A DNA stretch of 15,731 nucleotides from Dichotomocladium elegans (taxonomy: Eukaryota > Mucoromycota > Mucoromycetes > Mucorales > Lichtheimiaceae). This document shows, piece by piece, positions 8,227-15,731 of this stretch. The first letter of the stretch is position 1, and every line of letters begins with the position of its first letter. Location: NCBI GenBank assembly GCA_025716815.1, contig JAIXMN010000098.1, positions 1 to 15,731 of the forward strand. The letters are read 5' to 3'. The translations under genes were made by a program, and so were the position numbers. The notes under the pieces were generated by a model. It was given only the letters and a program-made list of their open reading frames with translations, was not told the DNA's origin and did no database searches.

Positions 8227-9780
8227 TTGATACGTTCTAAGTCTTTTGTGCTTGGTCTTTTTAAAGTTTCGTTAGAGCTTTTCCATCATACAGTCGCCCA
8301 CCTACTCTCCATTATTCATAGCTTTCTTCGTTGCGACACTTACCTGACCTTTAGCAGAATGGGAGGCGAAGCCTTTGAAATCACTTCTGCAACCTCCGAG
8401 CTGCGGGCCTCACGATTCTATTACCAGGAACAAGGCAGAACCAAAAGGACTTCTGGAACAGGTCACCGGAACTGAGATAGTGATCTGATTGGGACGATGG
8501 TAATTTGGTGGTGTTTTTATTATAGGGTATTTTCTACTACGTGGATGGAATGGAGAGGCGGACGGGACATATAACGAGGTTTATTGTGATGAGTCAAAGA
8601 ATTGATAGAGTAATAAGTGCGGTCGAACAATTCAATCAATACAGCTAGGACAATAAATGTGGGGTTATACAGCCAGAATGAAGGTCTTGGTCCGTACTTG
8701 GTGCATATCAGTGCTCACAATGCATAACAATGACACAAAATCAATCCTGATATTAGAACATCATGTGTGAAGTTTCTGAAATTTGACTAATCATGGCGGT
8801 GAGCAATATCCGAGAGTTGGTTAGTTGCCACTAAGATTATTCGAGCCTTTTAAATACGACAACTATGTATCTCCTTAATCTCAACAATGTTCTTCCTAAA
8901 AGAGGACTAAGATGAAGCGTACTATAGCCGCATAGGCCGACACTAGTCAAATGTTATTTGCGCAACGCCTTAGACACTTTGTGGAGACATTAAACGATAG
9001 ACACGACCAGGAACTGCAGTAGACCCTCCAGATCTTAATTCTATTACAACCGCAGTTTCGTGAGGAATGGCGCCGTTGTTAAACAATGTGTTTCCAAGGG
9101 AACACACATTACCTTGTATTTTAACTTAATCACACACGCAAGTACACCAATCGTCAGTTCCTGCAACAAATGTGTATAATAATCTAAGGCCAAACGAAAT
9201 GGACAGTCCAATCCTGCCTTTAAGCTTAACCATGCTTTTCAACGGGATGGCCGTCCATTTTTCGGTAGTTTCCTATATATCAACCACAGTAGTCGTGTTA
9301 CATGGAACTTGCAGAAATCCTCGTTGCTAATGAAGAATCTAACTATTCGACCTTGAAGAACGGAAAGCGATGCTGGGGTCATAGGCTAAGAAGCCAGTTG
9401 AAATGCAAGGATACACAGACTGAGACGTCCTAGGGCCGCATTCATACTTGACCCTTTCTGTTGTCGCTGACACACTCAGAAAAAATCACAACCCCATGCG
9501 CAAGGCTTCCGTTCTCCTGGGGAATGACGTGTGTTTGCTGTAGCGTAAGCGGTCTGAACCTTTACAATCCATCGGTTCGTAATCCTTTTCTCTAAAATTT
9601 TTATATACAGATCTTCGGATTTATAATAACCTTTTCCTACAGTGATGACTTCGAGATTGATGTTGTGTATAGCAGAGTAAATGGGGTTGATCTTTTCGGA
9701 TAAAAGATGGGAGTGTCCAAACTTCCCAATTCGTAAAGAGCACTAAAAGGTCTGTAAACCGTTTTACTTCATTTTCAAAA
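8227..9780. other. Gene-poor stretch, nothing supported
   Basis: No frame exceeds about 80 codons and none shows a motif. A 38-codon piece from the ATG at 8359 follows an acceptor-like TTTAGCAG and could be an isolated exon, but no donor or partner is visible. An imperfect hairpin pairs AATGTGT (9085-9091) with ACACATT (9104-9110). The AT content is high and stops are dense in all frames. Confidence 0.5.
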
Positions 9781-9787
9781 ATAAATG

Positions 9788-9886
9788 TCGTAAACAAGAT
9801 AAAATAATGTCGTGCAAAATACAAAAAAAAATGTCGCATAGAATTGTATAAAGTTGTCGTATCAATAGGTAAAAAGATTTCGCATC
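9788..9886 (+). repeat. Left subterminal array, GTCG(C/T) motif every ~23 bp
   Basis: TCG of the motif occurs at 9788, 9810, 9834, 9857 and 9880, spacings of 22, 24, 23 and 23. Each is preceded by AT-rich sequence, and the best unit is ATGTCGCAT. Two helical turns is about 21 bases, so successive motifs face nearly the same side of the helix. Transposase binding sites are the natural explanation (inference). Confidence 0.6.
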
Positions 9887-9954
9887 CATGGATTAAACCT
9901 GTTAGTCAATAGAAAACACTACTCCTGAATACGCTTTAACTTACACTCAAGAGC

Positions 9955-10190
9955 CCCGAAGGACCCAGGAGTTATCCTGGGTAGTCCCGGCGATAACCCG
10001 GACGGAGAGACAGGACGAGAGAGCCAGCACTCCAGATGAGACAGGCGGCGCCTGCCAGGGCGCCAGACGAGGGGATGGTGGCGGCGGAGGGAAGGAGCGG
10101 AATGGGCCTGCGGTGGCAGCGAAAAAGAATGGATGGAGCGGAGGGGTGTTCAGAAACTCCTATCTTCCATGGCTCATCAAGCACGGGTAC
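9955..10190. other. GC-rich patch interrupting the transposon relic
   Basis: About 235 bases far richer in G and C than either flank lie between the left array and the truncated transposase. It starts near a perfect 8-bp hairpin (ACCCAGGA-GTTA-TCCTGGGT, 9963-9982) and contains GGCGCC twice six bases apart. A 70-codon minus-strand frame (9972-10184) crosses it but shows no transposase motif or other family. It looks like inserted or captured foreign sequence replacing the transposase C-terminal half. Confidence 0.5.
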
Positions 10191-10257
10191 GATTGGTTAA
10201 TCTATAAAGGACAGTGAATGTTAGTTGCAATAAAATAATTTGGTATTATAGCGATCA

Positions 10258-11004
10258 TACCGGATAAGACCATGGCCACGCCATGCTGCATTTAATGTTA
10301 ATATGGAATCCAGACTCATCAAAGAAAAACGCAGCTTTTTGAAGTTGATGTCGGTCCTATCCCATCTGCGTACTCAGTCAAGGCGCTTTTGGATCTTCGC
10401 AGCACTATTCCTGCCTATAGGCTGAAACCGAATCATTTTTAATGACAAGTTGCATACATTTTCATAAATCGATGGAGCGTCGTTTTAGATGCTTTGAAAC
10501 CCTCAGATCGTTGGAGCAGCTACTCTAGGACAATGGATGGGTCTTCATCAACGCATTCTAAAATAATGCGCTTATGCTCTTCATTGAGAATACGCGAACG
10601 GTCCCCCCGCGTTAGGTTTCTCAAAGATGCTGTCAGGGTCCTTCTCGTACTGTAATGCCCATCGCTGGGCTGAACGAATATGGAGTCCTAGCAACTGATG
10701 CGCTCAAGGCCTTCTCAAACATCCGTTTGAAAAATCCGACCTTGTCTTGGTCAGTTTATGCTGTGTAACTGCGCTTGAGCCAAGCTTCTTTCATCCGAAT
10801 GTCTGTATCCTTTCGCTGGGGAATATGTGTGGGAGTAAACTCAGGGTTATTTTTGCACGATATACTACGCAGATATTCAGTGTCAGAACAAACGGATTGA
10901 AGTGAGTACATTTCCTCATCAATGGCATAGTCCATAGGTTCAGGACAGCCACGGTCATCAACGGCATGACCTTGGCCATCTTGGTAGAAAATGAGGTTGC
11001 CCAT
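10258..11004 (-). pseudogene. Tc1/mariner-type transposase, broken and truncated
   Basis: The first segment starts at ATG 11004 and reads MGNLIFYQDG through MKEAWLKRSYT, then an in-frame TAA, then TDQDKVGFFKRMFEKALS. After a frame change comes a helix-turn-helix region (LLGLHIRSAQRW, YEKDPDSIFE). After another, ILNEEHKRIILECVDEDPS, a premature TAG, and LLQRSEGFKASKTTLHRFM. The last recognisable piece is FFDESGFHINIK, the motif around the first catalytic Asp of the DDE domain. At least three frame changes and two internal stops are present, and the remaining catalytic acids are missing because similarity ends near 10258. In living relatives this protein binds terminal repeats and cuts and pastes the element at TA. 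This copy cannot be functional. Confidence 0.75.
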
Positions 11005-11046
11005 TTCAGAATGGAAAAATGTATAGAAGAGAAAGCTTTTTCTTTG

Positions 11047-11166
11047 TGCGACATCTTTTCGTGCATGTATGTGACATTCGATTTGTCATGACGCGTAAAG
11101 ATTTCTGGACAAAAATGCGATTTGTATTTTTGCGATCCTGCGACTTCAGAACTGGCAGAGTGCGAC
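11047..11166 (-). repeat. Right subterminal array, same motif in opposite orientation
   Basis: On plus, TGCGAC or close variants occur at 11047, 11070 (TGTGAC), about 11093 (degenerate), 11116 (TGCGAT), 11139 and 11161, spacings of 22-23. This is the reverse complement of the left-array motif GTCGCA, so both arrays read the same way from outside inward. Confidence 0.6.
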
Positions 11167-11190
11167 TTTGATTTTGAAAAATAGTGTACA

Positions 11191-11942
11191 GATATCACAA
11201 AAATGCTTAGTGGGTGATGCATTTTTCAGACTCAAATCAATAAAGGCGATACCTTTTGTGGAATAGTCAGTGATAATGGGGACATCCGTTTGATTTGATT
11301 CCATCCCCCACCCCCAAATGGTGAGCGATCATTGACTGATCAGGCTTTTCGTTTGCGACACGAGCGAAAGAATGGCAGGACCTTTTTACATCGGCTGTAT
11401 TACTCGGGCCAAGAAAAAAGCTAGACAGTTCCCATACCAAAACCTTCACCAAATAACATGAAATTCCGCAGTATATAATTGATATTAAACGTAGTATCCC
11501 TCTCCTCTCATCTGCTTTACTCATAATAAAGCGTATTATGATCTCTAACATTCTCACCCTCTGGAATTGTGGATGTTCAAGAAGAGAAAAAGCTATATGA
11601 TACTGACGGAAAGCGATTAGTTTGCGCTTGTAATACTACGGAAAACCCTCTTATAACAAAAACGGACGTTTTTTTCACCTATATAAGAAATACACATGCC
11701 GATCACAGCGGCGGCATTGTGTTTGTGTGTTTTTGTACTGTATGTTTGTGTGGGCACACCATACGTGAGGTGCGTGAAAATCACCGACGATGCCACGGTG
11801 TTTCCCGCATGTAGAAGGTAACAGTATCCACTTATTCTTATCGCTCTGCATCTAAGCTAGTAAAAGGACGAAATCGAATGTACACTGCATGTATTGCTTT
11901 TATTTTTTCATCGCATTTTAGAACTCCCTTTCTTACCCATCG
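11191..11942. other. Stretch without a supported gene
   Basis: Open stretches of 96 codons (11267-11557, minus) and 81 codons (11569-11814, plus, no ATG start) have no recognisable motif. A TATA-box-like CTATATAAG lies at 11679-11687 on plus, but no convincing coding start follows. GTGTGTTTTTGT-type low-complexity sequence is at about 11717-11755. Confidence 0.4.
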
Positions 11943-12209
11943 TTATTGGGCTTCTGACTTGTTATCATAGTCAAGATCAAGGCGATGTTTTGTAGCATCT
12001 ATAACCTGACCAATCACATTTTCCTCTCCCACACACACCAAACGTAATTTATCCTGAGACAACGCCGACAGAATAATATTGGGTGGCATGAGAACCGTGC
12101 CTGAAAAAAAACTCCCCCTCCTGGATGATCGTCAGCAAGCCCCATTTGCAAGCATTCTCATTTTACGGATTTGCTCAGCACATGCTTTGCAAGCATTTTC
12201 TGGACCACT
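11943..12209 (-). pseudogene. Unrecognised coding-like stretch with an in-frame stop, divergent from eEF3
   Basis: One minus-strand frame reads GPENACKACAEQIRKMRMLA, a TGA at 12134-12132, then RRGSFFSGTVLMPPN, KLRLVCVGEENVIGQVIDA and a charged tail DLDYDNKSEAQ before TAA at 11945-11943. The residue pattern looks like genuine protein, which supports former coding. No family is recognised. Upstream, another minus frame (12562-12158) is open and might be the preceding segment, with a frame change near 12210. Alternatives are a small gene starting at ATG 12089 (48 residues) or exons of a gene divergent from eEF3. Confidence is low because no motif anchors it. Confidence 0.3.
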
Positions 12210-12859
12210 TCATGGGCTATCCGTGAACCTTTTATGTGTGAATTCACATGGAACACAAAGCGACGCAGTTCACGGCTGAGTAGAAAAAGAAAACACGCAC
12301 TTTGTGTTGCCGGGTCGGGAAACATAAGTTTTACAATCCCCTTTCTTCCCCCAAAAGTGCTTTCTTCCGCACCCTCCCCCAAAATGCGGCGGCGGAAAAT
12401 TTCAATTTGGGTGCATAAAAGTTGTGATGGACGCCCCAATTGCAATCGGAGCACGCTTTTATCAAGATACGTTTTTACGGGAGCAATAAAACCACATACG
12501 TGAATAGCAGCAAACCGTTGCCAATGAGAGATAGCTGAGGCGGGGAATAATAGGAACGACAAAAGTGGCGATAATTGCCGGAGGAGTATGAAGGGGAGGA
12601 TGAAATGAGTCTCCCAGATTCATGCAGTCTCTGGATCTGCATAATCATTTTCTTTCCCTTCAACTCAGGGCGCCGTCCCTGGAGCGCTCGATGGAATACT
12701 GCATGTCGTTGTTAAAACGACGAGATGTTGGCAACAATTCACCACGGAGTCCCGTCTTGATATAGGATACATTACTGAGGCATTTGAAACTCAGGATAGC
12801 TCGTTTTGGTACCAAACGCTCCCTGGCGACTGGATCGATGTCAGTTGACGTCTGAAAAT

Positions 12860-13025
12860 TTTTTTTAAAAGGTGCAACGCCCCATCAAGCCTCCTGTTTT
12901 CTTCTTCACCTTTTTGCATCAATCCATACCACCCACCTTCCTCACCCCTTCACTTTTTTGAGGACTCCCTCGTGCTCGCTCATCCATTCTCTTCACTTCC
13001 TTAGAAAATCTCAAAAAAACAAACG
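12860..13025 (+). promoter_or_regulatory. Probable eEF3 promoter/5' leader, pyrimidine-rich
   Basis: An AT block TTTTTTTTAAAA (about 12860-12871) is followed by about 130 bases strongly enriched in C and T, then the A-rich leader CAAAAAAACAAACG directly before the ATG. CT-rich stretches followed by an A-rich, G-poor leader are typical of strongly expressed fungal genes such as translation factors. No specific transcription factor site can be assigned. Confidence 0.45.
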
Positions 13026-15731
13026 ATGCCTGCCGCAGCCGCAGCTACGAAGAACACCCAGAGCGAAGTCGAGACCAAGAAACTGTCGGCCGTGGCCGTC
13101 AGTGGGTCTCCCAGCGAGGTTGAGACCAAGAAAGCAAAGGATATCGCCACCAAGCTTTCTTCCGCATCCGATGCCAATCGCGAGTCTGTCGCCGAAGAAC
13201 TCGCTGATTTCGTTATCGCTCATGGCGTCCAATCTCTCAAGCAATTTAGCATCCTTGACGGTATCTCCAAGGACATCAACAACAAGAAGAGCCCCGCTGC
13301 TCGTCTATCCGCCATTGCCGTTATCAAGGCCCTCACCATCAAAAGCGTCGACGGCCAGGTCGAACCCTACATCTTGCCTTTCTTGTCCAACCTCCTCGAA
13401 CTGCAGGCCGACAAGCAAGCTGCAGTGAAGAAATCGGCCGCCATCGCTGCGAAGGATATCGTTCTCAAGGCTAACGTCTTTGCTACTGCCATCATTGTCT
13501 CTATCCTCCTTGAGGGTCTGGGTAACTCTTGCAAATGGCAGACGAAGATGCTCTCATTGGCCCTGATGGATGACCTTGTCAAGACCAAGCCAGAGCAGTT
13601 CTTTGTCACCATCCCCGACGTCATTCCGACTGTTTCGGATTGCATGTGGGACACGAAGGCCGACGTTAAGAAGGCTGCCACAGCCACCATGGGTAATATT
13701 TGCAGCCTCGTCAACAACAAGGATATCGAACGCTTTATCCCTGCTGTGATTGCCTGTATCAACAAGCCGGAGAACGTTCCAGAGACTATCCACTTGCTCG
13801 GTGCCACCACCTTTGTGCAGGAGGTTGACTCTGCCACCTTATCGATTATGGTCCCTCTTCTCAGTCGTGGCTTGAACGAACGTGCTACGCCCATCAAGCG
13901 CAAATCCGCCCTCATCATCGATAACATGTGCAAGCTTGTTGATGATCCCGAGGTTGCTGCCCCGTTCCTCCCTCTTTTGTTGCCCGCTCTGGAGAAGATC
14001 CAGGACGTCGTCGCCGACCCAGAGTGCCGTGGTGTTGTCCAAAAAGCCCTAGCTACGTTGAAACGGGTCGGCACATCCAACGTTGAGATCCTCTCGAAGG
14101 CTGACAAGGCCGCCAAGGTTGAAGCCGTGGTCAAGGGCCTGTTGCCTGCCCAGGTTGATGACTTTTACGCTGTGTCCATTAAGTACCTTCGCGATGTCGC
14201 CTTGTTCCTCTGCATCTCCAAGAATTTCTTCAAGGATGTATGGATCAAGTCCCTGTCCCCATACGTCAAATCCTTCCTGCCCGCTGATCAGGCTGAGGCT
14301 CTTGCTTTCAAGGCCCTCGACAAGTGTGAGGAGGCTGTCACTCCCCATGATCCTGAGGAGGACGATGATGAGGGTGAGGACCTCTGCAATTGTGAATTCT
14401 CGCTTGCCTATGGTGCCAAGATTTTGCTTAACCGCACTGCCCTCCGACTCAAGCGTGGACGCCGCTATGGTCTCTGCGGTCACAATGGTTGCGGCAAGTC
14501 GACTCTCATGCGTGCTATTGCTAACGAACAGGTCGAAGGTTTCCCGCCCAAGTCAGAACTCAAGACTGTGTATGTTGAACACGACATCGACGGTTCGGTG
14601 GCCGATACTCTCCTGGTTGACTTTATCATCCAATCCGAAGGCGTGGAAACCAAGGACCGTGTCAAGGTTGCTCAGATCCTTCGCGACTATGGTTTCTCTG
14701 AGGATATGGTTACCAACCAGGCCATTGGTTCGCTCTCTGGTGGATGGAAGATGAAATTAGCTCTTGCCCGTGCTATGCTCATGAACGCCGACATCCTTCT
14801 GCTCGACGAGCCTACCAACCACTTGGACGTAGTCAACGTTGCATGGCTGGAGAACTACCTAACCGGCCTCAAGACGGTCACATCGATCATTGTGTCCCAC
14901 GATTCTGGCTTCCTGGACCACGTCTGCTCAGATATCATCCACTACGAGAAGAACTATAAGCTCAAGCGGTACAAGGGTAATCTTTCTGAATTTGTCAAGA
15001 AGGTCCCTAGTGCTGCGTCGTACTACTCGCTCGAAGCCTCCGAGCTGGCCTTCCGCTTCCCGAGCCCGGATTTTTGGAGGGTATCAAGACCAAGGAGCGT
15101 GCCATCCTCAAGATGAAGAACGTCGATTTCTCGTACCCCGGCTCCGGCCGCAAACAGCTCAAGAACATTTCGATGCAATGCTCTTTGGCGTCGCGTGTGG
15201 CTGTCATCGGGCCCAATGGTGCCGGCAAATCGACCCTTATCAAGCTGCTGACAGGCGAGCTCGAGACCGAGAGCGGCACGGTATGGAAGCATCCCAATCT
15301 GCGCATTGCCTACGTCGCGCAGCATGCCTTCCATCACATTGAGAAACACCTTGACAGCACCCCGAACGAGTATATCCAGTGGCGCTATGCGACCGGTGAA
15401 GATCGTGAGGAGCTCGATAAGGTCGACCGTGTCGTGACTGAGGAGGAAGAGAAGCAGATGAATCAGGTGTTCGTCATCGAGGGCGAAAAGCGCGTAGTCG
15501 AAGAGATCGTCGGTCGCCGCAAGCTCAAGCAGTCGTACGAATACGAGGTGCAGTGGGTTGGCAAGTCATCCATCGAGAACACTTGGATCCCCCGCCAGCG
15601 TTTGGAGCAGATGGGCTTTGGTAAAAAGATTGCCGAAGTCGATGCCCAGGAGGCAGCCAAGCTTGGTCTGAACCGCCCACTTACGTCGAAGGAGATCGAA
15701 AAGCATTTGGAGGAGGTTGGTCTGGAGGCCG
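13026..15731 (+). CDS. TEF3: Translation elongation factor 3 (eEF3), 3' partial, with one apparent frameshift
   Basis: eEF3 is the fungal ribosome-bound ABC ATPase that works with eEF1A and promotes E-site tRNA release in late translocation. Start M1 follows an A-rich leader. Residues ~40-340 form HEAT-like helices (MWDTKADVKKAA, KDIERFIPAV). A helical bundle follows, then the acidic linker and DLCNCEFSLAYG. ABC1 has Walker A G485-HNGCGKST, signature L570-SGGW, Walker B ILLLDEPTNHLD (D594, E595) and H-loop H625. After RF678 the frame changes: TTC CCG AGC should be TTC CCC GAG, so one C is missing in the CCC at 15059-15061. The corrected frame runs open to the window end, with ABC2 Walker A G729-PNGAGKST and a chromodomain from ~833. 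About 902 codons are visible. Yeast eEF3 has 1044, so ABC2 signature and Walker B lie outside. No intron is seen. C-ending codons dominate, as expected of a highly expressed gene. Probably a sequencing error, not a pseudogene. Confidence 0.95.
13062..13133 (+). repeat. Internal duplication in the eEF3 N-terminal extension
   Basis: SEVETKK occurs at residues 13-19 and again at 30-36. The two coding copies (AGCGAAGTCGAGACCAAGAAA and AGCGAGGTTGAGACCAAGAAA) differ only at two third positions. The extension precedes the part alignable with yeast eEF3. Confidence 0.7.

Larger units (their letters stand above)
9750..11190 (-). mobile_element. Decayed Tc1/mariner-type DNA transposon (limits approximate)
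   Basis: A minus-strand transposase relic (10258-11004) lies between two motif arrays of ~23-base period that face each other in opposite orientation (9788-9886 and 11047-11166). Outside the arrays, TCTGTAAAC...CATTTTCAAAAATAAATGTCG on the left matches TCTGTACAC...ATTTTTCAAAATCAAAGTCG on the complementary right end, apart from a gap of about eight bases; this looks like remnant terminal inverted repeat. The exact outer ends and a TA target duplication could not be fixed. The limits given are my estimate from where end-to-end similarity fades. Confidence 0.6.

Noticed and set aside
9972..10184. 70-codon minus-strand frame in the GC-rich patch as the C-terminal half of the transposase
   Set aside because: It contains none of the DDE-domain motifs expected after the first Asp and differs sharply in composition.
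15051..15076. Programmed -1 frameshift or a tiny intron in eEF3
   Set aside because: The site (CGC TTC CCG AGC) is not a canonical slippery heptamer, no GT...AG pair is needed because similarity is continuous, and one missing C explains everything.
13011..15660. Many overlapping antisense and alternate-frame open stretches across eEF3 (for example 255 codons at 13367-14134 minus, 223 codons at 14083-14754 plus)
   Set aside because: They are shadows of a strongly codon-biased eEF3 coding frame and show no independent motifs.
1..15731. tRNA, rRNA, CRISPR array or bacterial-type operon signals
   Set aside because: No tRNA B-box-like GGTTCGAATCC, rRNA core sequence or regularly spaced identical repeats with unique spacers were seen, and the genes are eukaryotic with introns.

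Overview
The window looks like nuclear DNA of a fungus, most likely an early-diverging (Mucoromycota-type) lineage. The strongest evidence is an eEF3 gene at the right end. eEF3 is the ribosomal ABC ATPase characteristic of fungi. A spliced Crypton-type gene (Ndc10-like recombinase core plus GCR1_C DNA-binding domain) and a Tc1/mariner-type transposase relic fit the same picture. Introns that can be read directly are short (54, 56, about 75 and 81 bases) with GTAAG/GTACTT donors. The lineage is inferred from gene content only; no marker fixes the genus.

Layout, left to right. (1) 2-1756, +: the 3' part of a two-exon Crypton-type recombinase/DNA-binding gene whose 5' end is outside the window. 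(2) 1757-4440: gene-poor, with a perfect 12-bp hairpin at 2409-2439. (3) 4443-5020: a long polypyrimidine microsatellite that keeps several frames open without being a gene. (4) 5400-7470: a GC-richer island with an unrecognised glutamine-rich, intron-containing minus-strand gene whose frame is broken in several places, facing a diverged inverted copy of part of itself. (5) 7532-8021: two copies of a ~218-bp sequence in direct orientation, 270 bp apart. (6) 8022-9700: mostly empty. (7) About 9750-11190: a decayed Tc1/mariner-type element with ~23-bp-period subterminal motif arrays in opposite orientation at its two ends and a foreign-looking GC-rich patch replacing the 3' half of its transposase. 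(8) 11943-12209, -: a coding-like stretch with one in-frame stop, divergent from eEF3. (9) 13026 to the window end, +: eEF3, about 902 codons present, with one apparent 1-base loss at 15059-15061 and the C-terminal ~140 residues beyond the window.

Only the eEF3 gene is an obvious housekeeping gene. The rest is an accessory, transposon-shaped interval: one possibly competent recombinase, one dead transposase, duplicated and inverted gene pieces, and simple repeats. There is no operon-like or pathway-like cooperation between the genes. No complete undescribed system is evident. The parts most worth following up are the paired 23-bp arrays of the Tc1 relic, the intact catalytic set of the Crypton-type protein, and the inverted duplication of the Q-rich gene.
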